Source of the DNA: Acidobacteriota bacterium
Lineage (GTDB): Bacteria > Acidobacteriota > Terriglobia > Acidoferrales > UBA7541
Length of the DNA stretch: 6,531 bases
Assembly (NCBI GenBank): GCA_019239815.1
Contig: JAFAZL010000019.1
Coordinates: 1-6,531 of the forward strand
Direction of reading: 5' to 3'
A model generated the notes under the pieces. The model had not been told where the DNA came from, searched no databases, and saw only the letters and a program-made list of their open reading frames with translations. Position numbers and translations under genes: made by a program. Below are positions 1 to 5,521 of the stretch, piece after piece (the stretch's first letter is position 1; each line of letters opens with the position of its first letter).

Positions 1-770
1 CGAAGCACGCCGGTTAGATGCTCGATGCTCTTTTGGCCTGCGTCCGAAGCTTCGGCCGCCGTGACCCGATCAGGCACGTGCCCCACGAAGGAGAGGCGTT
101 GTTGCTTGGCGGCGGCGGCGATCGCGAAATATGCGGTGCGGCTAAGAGTCGATTGAACTTTAATGAAATCAACGCCTTGCGCCGCGAGAGATTGGACGTC
201 ATCCGCGGCTTGCGTGGCGTTGGTTACGACCAACGAAGGCTGAAAGGATGGAGGATCACCGTCCAAGTATGGACCGGCGAAGTAGATCTCGGGGCCGAGC
301 AGCCTGCCGCTTCGGATTTCCCCTCGAAGAGGCACGAGCGATTTGAGATAGCCGCCCATGTCGCGGACAGTTGTGATGCCGTTGGCGAGAAGCAGGGGCA
401 GAAAGAAATCACGACTGCCGGCGGGTTCGCCTGCTCCCGTGAGATGGAGATGAGAGTCGGTCAGCGCGGGAATCAGGAATTTGCCCGTCGCGTCGATGAC
501 TTGAGCGTTGCTCGGTAGCTGCGTTGCGCCAGCCGGCGCGATCGATTGAATCTTCCCATCGGCGACTACAACCGTAACGTCGGGTTTCGGATCGGCACCA
601 GTAGCATCGATCAGCGTTACGTGAGTAATAACAAGCAGACTTGGCGTTTGTTTTTTCGAACAAGAGAGAGGCAGAACTGCGCAGAGACTTGCCACGAAGC
701 ATATCAACAAGCGAACGCTGTTAAACGAGTCTAGACGAACATATCCTTCCTTCGTGATGCAGCTTGTCAT
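1..770 (-). CDS. Exported metal-dependent amidohydrolase (imidazolonepropionase/prolidase-like), C-terminus cut by window edge
   Basis: About 256 residues are readable; the 3' end lies beyond base 1. The mature part opens with the small beta-sandwich typical of the amidohydrolase superfamily (residues about 45-100, including VTLIDATG and VIDATGKFLIPALTDSHLHL). The metal-binding pair is His107 and His109. Next come ANGITTVRDMGG (about 129-140), GVDFIKV with Lys204 (where many relatives carry a metal-bridging carbamylated Lys), VGHVP with His231, and SIEHLTGVL with His251. The metal-site Asp expected near the C-terminus is outside the window. Close family members hydrolyse X-Pro or other dipeptides, or cyclic amides; the substrate here is unknown. 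A hydrophobic segment (21-36) ends at Cys37 within LPLSC, so the protein is exported and perhaps a lipoprotein, although Pro at -3 makes a poor lipobox. The ATG at 770 is the only in-frame ATG before the signal segment but has no Shine-Dalgarno sequence. It lies 46 bases after the P1 peptidase stop, probably in the same operon. Confidence 0.86.
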   Translation of the reverse strand, partial: MTSCITKEGYVRLDSFNSVRLLICFVASLCAVLPLSCSKKQTPSLLVITHVTLIDATGADPKPDVTVVVADGKIQSIAPAGATQLPSNAQVIDATGKFLIPALTDSHLHLTGAGEPAGSRDFFLPLLLANGITTVRDMGGYLKSLVPLRGEIRSGRLLGPEIYFAGPYLDGDPPSFQPSLVVTNATQAADDVQSLAAQGVDFIKVQSTLSRTAYFAIAAAAKQQRLSFVGHVPDRVTAAEASDAGQKSIEHLTGVL

Positions 771-816
771 ATCGAAACGATGCCCGAGCCCCACACGAAC
801 AGAGTGACAGACGCCG

Positions 817-2040
817 TCACTGCAAACGATTGTATTTTTTCAGGATGGCCTGCAACTGGTCGTGGGGAAGTCCGATGATCTTGTGATTGTCGGCACCAAC
901 CATTGTATCAGCAGCGATCATCGCGTTAACGATAGCCTCTTCCGTGGCAAATACAGTCGACTGAAACACTTGCTCAATCATGTCGTTCGGCAGCATTTTG
1001 ACGTCGAGAACATGATCGTTCGCACTAGCTCCAGGATTGGCAGTCGAAAATGCGATAAAAATGTCACCAGAGCCGTCACCGGAGATGCTTCCATCTCGCC
1101 CAAGTCCAAGCGAAACACGACGCGCCAAGCGCTTCAGTTGTGTCGAGACAAGAGGCGCATCGGTGGCAACGACGACGATAATCGAACCGCGATCCACATT
1201 TTCAAATCGAGTCTGAGAATACGGCATCGGCGCGTCAATCTCTCGCCCCACCGGAATTCCCGCAATCCGTAAATTGTCTTTCGTACCGTAGTTGCATTGC
1301 ACAAGCACGCCAACGGTATATTCTCCAGCACCCTTAACTTGAAATCGCCGCGATGAGGTGCCGATTCCGCCTTTGAAGCTGTTGCAAATCATGCCGGTTC
1401 CACCGCCGACGGAACCTTCCGCAACCGGCCCGGACGAAGCAGTGTCGATCGCATGATAGGCGTGCTCCGGCTTCACATGAAAGCCATTCGTGTCATTGAG
1501 CCAGCCGTCCCACGTTTCGGCTACAACCGGCAGCGACCACCAGTATCCGCTGGCGTCGGGCGCTCCGTGCGAAACGCGCCACTGAATCACGGCATCGCGA
1601 ACAACCCCGACGCTGTGGGTGTTCGTAATCATCACCGGGCCTTCGAGAAATCCAGATTCTTCGACCCACGTCGTGCCGGTCATTTCACCGTTCCCGTTGA
1701 GCGACCACCAGGCGGCAAACACGGAACTGTTCATCGAGTCTTTTCCGCGTGGAAGGACCGCGGTTACGCCGGTTCGAACCGGACCTTTGCCGACTTGAAG
1801 CCTCCCTTCTCCTGAAATAAGCGTGGTGTGACCAACGGTCACGCCTGCCACGTCAGTGATCGCGTTGAGCGGACCAGGAGTTCCGTCAAAGGGGATACCT
1901 AAATCACGAGCGCGTGGCTTTGGCTTTGCGTCTCCCGTGTAGCTTGCGCTTAATTTCGCAGTCTTGTCCTGAGCATGCAGGGAAATCGACAAAGCGACGC
2001 AGAGTCCCAACAGCGTGAGGCATACACGCGAAAAATTCAT
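817..2040 (-). CDS. Secreted P1 family (DmpA/BapA-like) self-processing aminopeptidase
   Basis: The protein has 407 residues. A Sec signal peptide (hydrophobic residues 7-21, likely cut LHA23|Q24) is followed by a short linker, then the full DmpA fold: DLGIPFDGTPGPLNAITDVAGV (46-67), ITNTHSVG (138-145), PVVAETWDGWLND (171-183), GSVGGGTGMICNSFKGGIGTSSR (209-231), VLVQCNYG (245-252), GSIIVVVATDAPL (285-297) and GSGDIFIAFSTAN (323-335). Known relatives, the DmpA D-Ala-esterase/L-aminopeptidase and BapA beta-aminopeptidase, cut themselves at Gly|Ser to expose a Ser nucleophile. Here that site fits Gly285|Ser286, giving a 122-residue beta subunit, close to that of DmpA. Asn250 fits the oxyanion-hole Asn and Ser324 the second Ser; Asp326 stands where I recall Glu in DmpA. 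The expected role is to release N-terminal L-, D- or beta-amino acids from short peptides in the periplasm. GGAG five bases before the ATG supports the start. The gene lies 74 bases after the aminotransferase. Confidence 0.93.
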   Translation of the reverse strand: MNFSRVCLTLLGLCVALSISLHAQDKTAKLSASYTGDAKPKPRARDLGIPFDGTPGPLNAITDVAGVTVGHTTLISGEGRLQVGKGPVRTGVTAVLPRGKDSMNSSVFAAWWSLNGNGEMTGTTWVEESGFLEGPVMITNTHSVGVVRDAVIQWRVSHGAPDASGYWWSLPVVAETWDGWLNDTNGFHVKPEHAYHAIDTASSGPVAEGSVGGGTGMICNSFKGGIGTSSRRFQVKGAGEYTVGVLVQCNYGTKDNLRIAGIPVGREIDAPMPYSQTRFENVDRGSIIVVVATDAPLVSTQLKRLARRVSLGLGRDGSISGDGSGDIFIAFSTANPGASANDHVLDVKMLPNDMIEQVFQSTVFATEEAIVNAMIAADTMVGADNHKIIGLPHDQLQAILKKYNRLQ

Positions 2041-2045
2041 TCTCT

Positions 2046-2049
2046 CTCC
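2046..2049 (-). promoter_or_regulatory. Ribosome binding site of the P1 peptidase
   Basis: On the minus strand, GGAG (within GGAGAGAGA) sits five bases before the ATG at 2040. This is one of the clearest Shine-Dalgarno sequences in the window, and it fixes the start that supplies the signal peptide. Confidence 0.75.
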
Positions 2050-2114
2050 AATCGGGGTGACTACGTTTGACTCAGACGCAAGACGTCGGCAATTGTCGCG
2101 GAGGCGCGCGGCGA

Positions 2115-3479
2115 TTAGGTCGAAAAGACTCGAGCCAATGCGGCCTCAAGAGCCCGGGCGATTATCTCAGATTCCGGACGCGTGAGTACAAACGGCGGCG
2201 CGAGGAGTACGTGATCTCCGCGCACGCCGTCCACACAACCTTGCGAGGGATAAGTGAGAACACTTTCGGCTAGTGCAGCCTGCCGGACTTTTTCCGCAAT
2301 GCTTTGTTCGCGGGGAAATGGCTCGCGTCTGGATTTGTCTTTTACGAACTCAATGCCAAGAAGTAAACCGAGGCCGCGAATCTCGCCAACACGCGGGTGC
2401 GATTCGAGTTTCGCCAGGCAGGTTCGCAATTCTTGCGCAACAGCCGGCACGCGCTGAAATAACTTTCGCGATTCAACGAAATCCAAGACAGCGTTGCCGG
2501 CTGCGGTTGCGACTGGATGAGCTTGATACGTGAATCCGTGTTGAAATGCGCCGCTGCCGCGTTCGAATGCATCGACGATCCTGCGGGATACGAGTACTGC
2601 GCCAAGAGGAGCGTAGCCGCTGGCGATTCCCTTTCCTACGAGAATCATGTCGGGCTCGACATTCCAATTCTGGACGGCAAACGGCTTGCCGGTTCGGCCC
2701 ATTCCGCTCATGATTTCGTCGGCAATTAAGAGGATGTTGTTCTTGCGGCAGATCTCGGCGATGTGCGCGGCGTAACCTTCGGGAGGGGCGGCCGCGCCCA
2801 ATGTCGCACCGACAACGGGCTCAAAAATGAATGCCGCAACTAAGTTCGCTTGCGGTTCGTTCCCTGTCCCACTCGCATCGCAAGTTTGAAGCAATTTTTC
2901 GAGGTCATTCGCGCAAGCTAAGCTGCATTCCGGAAACTTCAGTTCGAACGGACAGTGATAGCAAAAGCAGGGTGCGATGTGCCCCCATTCTGCGAGAAGG
3001 GGTTGATACGGCGCACGTCGGCCCACATTGCCGCTAACCGACATCGCACCGAGAGTGCTGCCATGGTAGCTCTGGCGGCGCGAGACGACGCGAAAGCGTT
3101 TCGGATCGCCAGCCTCCAGCCAAAATTGACGGGCTAACTTGATCGCGGTTTCTGTAGCTTCAGAGCCACCCGATGTGAAATATACGCGGCCGCCGTTGTG
3201 AAAATTGGGGGGAGCTAACGCGAGTAAACGCTCGGCGAGCATTTCGGCAGCAGCTGAGTGAAATTGAGTCGTGTGTGCGAAAGCGATTTGCGAAGCTTGT
3301 TCGGCCATCGCGCGACCGATTTCTGCGACTCCATGTCCGATACTCACAACCGCGGCCTGGCCCGACGCGTCGAGCAATCGACGTCCATCCGCGGTAAAAA
3401 TCCATGAGCCTTCGCCGCGAACAGCGATCGGCAAGTCTTTTTTGAAATTTCTAGGGAACAGAGCCGAAGACTTTGTCAT
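2115..3479 (-). CDS. Class III PLP-dependent aminotransferase
   Basis: From the ATG at 3479 this is a complete 454-residue protein, the normal length for fold-type I class III (omega-) aminotransferases. The N-terminal segment has RGEGSWIFTADGRRLLDASG (21-40) and SIGHG (46-50). TSGGSEATETAIKLAR (102-117) binds the PLP phosphate. SYHGSTLGAMS (137-147) stacks over the ring, LIADEIMSGMGRTG (251-264) carries Asp254 for the pyridine nitrogen, and VGKGIASGYAPLGAV (281-295) holds Schiff-base Lys283. HGFTYQAHP (314-322) supplies the Thr that usually contacts phosphate across the dimer. An insert at 171-189 has five Cys. The enzyme is cytoplasmic and moves an amino group from an amine or omega-, beta- or alpha-amino acid to a keto acid; the substrate cannot be read from sequence. 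The start is uncertain: in-frame ATG 3506, ATG 3512 and GTG 3515 add up to 12 residues, and none has a convincing ribosome binding site. It is probably the first gene of the minus-strand operon. Confidence 0.92.
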   Translation of the reverse strand: MTKSSALFPRNFKKDLPIAVRGEGSWIFTADGRRLLDASGQAAVVSIGHGVAEIGRAMAEQASQIAFAHTTQFHSAAAEMLAERLLALAPPNFHNGGRVYFTSGGSEATETAIKLARQFWLEAGDPKRFRVVSRRQSYHGSTLGAMSVSGNVGRRAPYQPLLAEWGHIAPCFCYHCPFELKFPECSLACANDLEKLLQTCDASGTGNEPQANLVAAFIFEPVVGATLGAAAPPEGYAAHIAEICRKNNILLIADEIMSGMGRTGKPFAVQNWNVEPDMILVGKGIASGYAPLGAVLVSRRIVDAFERGSGAFQHGFTYQAHPVATAAGNAVLDFVESRKLFQRVPAVAQELRTCLAKLESHPRVGEIRGLGLLLGIEFVKDKSRREPFPREQSIAEKVRQAALAESVLTYPSQGCVDGVRGDHVLLAPPFVLTRPESEIIARALEAALARVFST

Positions 3480-3539
3480 GAACAACGGGAATTGTACCGC
3501 GACCATTGTCATCACCCGAGGCGACCCGATGCGAATGTG

Positions 3540-3563
3540 CTACGCTTGCGCGATTTTGCGTAG
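3540..3563. repeat. Short inverted repeat, possible operator in the divergent region
   Basis: CTACGC (3540-3545) and GCGTAG (3558-3563) are perfect inverted copies separated by 12 bases. The right half overlaps a second small dyad, GCGT-4-ACGC (3558-3569). The element ends 14 bases before the permease start, so a bound regulator could affect that gene and perhaps the aminotransferase. Six-base arms are short and could arise by chance. Confidence 0.3.
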
Positions 3564-3569
3564 TCACGC

Positions 3570-3573
3570 GGAG
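3570..3573 (+). promoter_or_regulatory. Ribosome binding site of the permease
   Basis: GGAG lies four bases before the ATG at 3578. It favours this start over the in-frame ATG at 3506, which would add 24 residues unlike any permease N-terminus and would overlap the possible upstream starts of the divergent aminotransferase. Confidence 0.6.
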
Positions 3574-3577
3574 CTCA

Positions 3578-4894
3578 ATGCCAGCAGGCCAAGACCCTCA
3601 GACAAATTCCACGGCGCTGATCCGAACAATCGGCCGCTGGAGCCTCACGGCGCTGGTGATTAACTCGGTCATTGGCAGCGGGATTTTTGGATTGCCGTCA
3701 GTAATCTCCGGTCGAGTCGGCCGATTCGCGCCGATTGCGTATTTCATCGCTGGTGCGGGGATGGCCGTGATTTCGGGCTGCCTCGCCGAAGTCGCCTCGC
3801 AATTTCACGAGACGGGTGGGCCGTATCTATATGCGCGCGAAACGCTCGGGCGGTTCTGGGGTATTCAGATCGCATGGATGATGTGGCTGTCTCGCATCGC
3901 CGCGGCATCCGGAACGGCAAACCTATTCACGACATACCTCGGGCAGGTCTTTCCTCGCGCGACAGAGCCGGCATATCGACTCGCAATTTTAACCACGTTG
4001 GTCGGATTCCTCGCAGTTGTGAATTACGTCGGAGTGAAGTCCGGAGCGCGAGCAAGCGACTTTTTCACGATACTGAAGCTGTCGCTGCTGGGCTTATTCA
4101 TCGCAGCCGGATTGTGGTGGATCGGCGTACATGGCCCGGTGACATCGGCTCCGCTAACGCATGCGGTCGAGCCTCGCGATTGGCTTGAGGCGACGCTCGT
4201 ACTCGTCTATGCGTACGGGGGATTCGAAGCCGTGCTGCTCGCCAGTGGCGAGATGCGCGATCCGAGGCATGACATACCCATTGCGCTCATGATCGGCTTC
4301 GCGAGCGTCGCGGTGATTTACACGTTGGTGCAGATCGTTGTCAGCGGCACTCTCAGCGATCCGGCGGCCACTCTGCGGCCGATTGCGGACTCGGCGATGG
4401 CCGTTCTCGGGCCTCGCGCCGCTGCGGCCATATCGATCGGAGCCCTCTTTTCGATTTACGGCTACCTGAGCGCGAACATGCTGCACACTCCACGGCTGAC
4501 GTTTGCTTTGGCCGAGCGCGGTGATATTCCCGCGATTTTCGCGCGTATTCACCCGCGTTTTCGAACGCCGGACGTTTCCATCGTTCTGTATACGGTGTTT
4601 CTGCTCGCGTTCACGCTGGCAGGAAGTTTTCGGTGGAACATCACGCTTTCCGCGATCGTGCGTCTATTTGCTTACGGATCGATTGCGATTGCCCTGCTCA
4701 TTTTGAGAAAGCGGAAGCCTAACGCGGATGCGTTTCGATTGCCGGGCGGGCCTGTCTTGGCAATCGCCGCGATCTTGTTCTGCGTTGTGTTACTGGTCCG
4801 GGCGCCGCTGAGCAACTCGACCGCGGTCCTGGTGACTGCAGCAGCGGCAACTTTGAACTGGGCTTTCGTTCGAAACCGCCGGGCCGCTGCCTAA
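3578..4894 (+). CDS. APC superfamily amino acid permease
   Basis: This 438-residue inner-membrane protein has about 12 predicted helices, at roughly 23-43, 51-72, 93-117, 133-155, 163-184, 203-223, 234-256, 281-303, 332-350, 355-376, 390-408 and 411-430. The family signature is clear: INSVIGSGIFGLP (28-40) is the unwound first helix whose Gly-Ser-Gly backbone binds the substrate amino and carboxyl groups, YAYGGFEA (211-218) is the matching break in helix 6, and GEMRDPRHDIPIA (224-236) is the conserved loop after it. It is expected to bring in an amino acid or small amine with protons or by exchange; the substrate cannot be told from sequence. It lies back to back with the aminotransferase operon, suggesting shared control, and 7 bases before the VOC gene. 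Alternatives within APC, such as a polyamine or exchange carrier, are open. Confidence 0.92.
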   Translation: MPAGQDPQTNSTALIRTIGRWSLTALVINSVIGSGIFGLPSVISGRVGRFAPIAYFIAGAGMAVISGCLAEVASQFHETGGPYLYARETLGRFWGIQIAWMMWLSRIAAASGTANLFTTYLGQVFPRATEPAYRLAILTTLVGFLAVVNYVGVKSGARASDFFTILKLSLLGLFIAAGLWWIGVHGPVTSAPLTHAVEPRDWLEATLVLVYAYGGFEAVLLASGEMRDPRHDIPIALMIGFASVAVIYTLVQIVVSGTLSDPAATLRPIADSAMAVLGPRAAAAISIGALFSIYGYLSANMLHTPRLTFALAERGDIPAIFARIHPRFRTPDVSIVLYTVFLLAFTLAGSFRWNITLSAIVRLFAYGSIAIALLILRKRKPNADAFRLPGGPVLAIAAILFCVVLLVRAPLSNSTAVLVTAAAATLNWAFVRNRRAAA

Positions 4895-4897
4895 GGA
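4893..4897 (+). promoter_or_regulatory. Ribosome binding site overlapping the permease stop codon
   Basis: AAGGA shares two bases with the TAA stop at 4892-4894. It lies 4 bases before ATG 4902 and 7 before ATG 4905. The overlap points to translational coupling of the VOC gene to the permease; the spacing slightly favours 4905 as the start. Confidence 0.6.
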
Positions 4898-4901
4898 TCA
4901 A

Positions 4902-5345
4902 ATGATGACGATGAAACGAAGTGGTTCTGCATGGATGCCGGCGGATGACTATGGCCGCAGTCTGCCGAAATTTTCTGTGAATCTACTGGTGCGAGATGTT
5001 CAGGTCTCGCTCCCCTTCTACCGCGATGTGCTGGGAGCGATCGTTCATTACGCCGATGCAGACTTCGCGGCCATGAATCTCGCGGGAGCGGAATTCATGC
5101 TGCACGCCGACCACGCCTACGATCATCACCCACTGCACAAATACATATCAGGCGTTACCAATGGACGCCGGGGGCTAGGAGCGGAGCTACGCGTTATGGG
5201 CGTCGATCCCGACGCGGCCGAGGCGCGCGCGAAGGCGGCAGGCGCGACGATTGTGCAGCCGGCAGCCGATTATCCTCACGGTTGGCGCGACGTGATGCTC
5301 GCCGATCCGGACGGCTACGTCTGGGCCGTCGGTGTGGCAAAGTAA
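4902..5345 (+). CDS. VOC family protein (glyoxalase/bleomycin resistance fold), substituted metal-ligand positions
   Basis: The protein has up to 147 residues and is cytoplasmic, with no signal peptide. It shows the two beta-alpha-beta modules of the vicinal oxygen chelate fold: FSVNLLVRDVQVSLPFYRDVLGA (24-46), then ELRVMGVDPDAAEARAKAAGA (95-115), ending with HGWRDVMLADPDGYVWAVG (126-144). In catalytic members a His sits seven residues before the Asp of the first module and a Glu four after the Gly of DPDG; here these places hold Ser25 and Ala142. The equivalent second-module position is Glu95. A His-rich stretch (His68, 71, 75, 76, 79) lies between the modules. It may therefore be a binding protein or use a different metal site; the substrate is unknown. 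The ATG codons at 4902, 4905 and 4911 are all possible starts. It is coupled to the permease and may act on the same compound or protect against a by-product. Confidence 0.85.
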   Translation: MMTMKRSGSAWMPADDYGRSLPKFSVNLLVRDVQVSLPFYRDVLGAIVHYADADFAAMNLAGAEFMLHADHAYDHHPLHKYISGVTNGRRGLGAELRVMGVDPDAAEARAKAAGATIVQPAADYPHGWRDVMLADPDGYVWAVGVAK

Positions 5346-5435
5346 GCTCCTGGAAGCTCGTGGCGATCTTTGTCGGCGACGCCACTCCTCTGAACTATTG
5401 GATTCCCCGGCGATTCGTGACATATTTTTCGCGTC

Positions 5436-5461
5436 CGATTTGCGTAGGGTAGCGCGAATCG
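5436..5461. repeat. Operator-like inverted repeat upstream of the S9 peptidase
   Basis: CGATTTGCG (5436-5444) and CGCGAATCG (5453-5461) are inverted copies matching at 8 of 9 positions, with an 8-base spacer. The 26-base span and symmetry suit a dimeric repressor or activator site. It ends 60 bases before the start codon, near where a promoter would be expected. There is no T-run, so a terminator is unlikely. The regulator is unknown and none is encoded in this window. Confidence 0.45.
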
Positions 5462-5509
5462 TGCCGTCGTTCAGCGAACTCGACTTTCCAGTCGTTTCAG
5501 TACAAAAAT

Positions 5510-5513
5510 GAGG
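5510..5513 (+). promoter_or_regulatory. Ribosome binding site of the S9 peptidase
   Basis: GAGG lies 8 bases before the ATG at 5522. It supports this start over the in-frame ATG at 5534 (Met5), and it keeps the basic N-terminal region of the signal peptide intact. Confidence 0.5.
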
Positions 5514-5521
5514 CCAACAAA

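Larger units (their letters stand above)
3480..3577. promoter_or_regulatory. Divergent promoter region between aminotransferase and permease genes
   Basis: These 98 bases must hold the promoters for both arms. On the minus strand, TACAAT (3496-3491) is a fair -10 hexamer, but a transcript from it would start only a few bases before the ATG at 3479 (nearly leaderless), and no good -35 lies 16-18 bases upstream. On the plus strand, TTGTCA (3506-3511) resembles a -35 but lacks a matching -10. If the aminotransferase starts at 3506-3515, the region shrinks to about 62 bases. The promoter role follows from gene layout; the individual hexamers are weak. Confidence 0.5.
5346..5521. promoter_or_regulatory. 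Intergenic region upstream of the S9 peptidase, likely promoter
   Basis: These 176 bases separate the VOC gene from the S9 peptidase. GTGGCG (5360-5365) and CGCCAC (5380-5385) could form a 6-bp stem with a 14-base loop, but no T-run follows, so I do not call it a terminator. GTGACA (5417-5422) matches five of six bases of a -35 box, but no good -10 lies at 16-18 bases. The palindrome at 5436-5461 is the strongest element. Separate control of the peptidase is likely. Confidence 0.4.

Noticed and set aside
18..518. Plus-strand open frame of 166 residues
   Set aside because: Antisense to the amidohydrolase, with a low-complexity Arg/Gly-rich composition and no family motif; the minus-strand reading is far stronger.
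409..702. Open frame of 97 residues on the minus strand
   Set aside because: It is another frame of the amidohydrolase. The frame one base over reads continuously with the HLH, GITTVRD and IEHLTG family motifs, while this one has no recognisable motif.
862..1272. Plus-strand open frame of 136 residues
   Set aside because: Antisense to the P1 peptidase, which has intact family motifs along its full length.
3506..3577. 24-residue N-terminal extension of the permease from ATG 3506
   Set aside because: The extension has three Cys and no hydrophobic or family pattern, would overlap possible upstream starts of the divergent aminotransferase, and the ATG at 3578 has GGAG upstream.
4154..4552. Minus-strand open frame of 132 residues inside the permease
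   Set aside because: Arg-rich antisense shadow of a clear membrane protein gene; no ribosome binding site or motif.
5360..5385. Hairpin GTGGCG...CGCCAC after the VOC gene as a terminator
   Set aside because: The stem is only 6 bp with a 14-base loop and no T-run follows; it does not meet the pattern of an intrinsic terminator.
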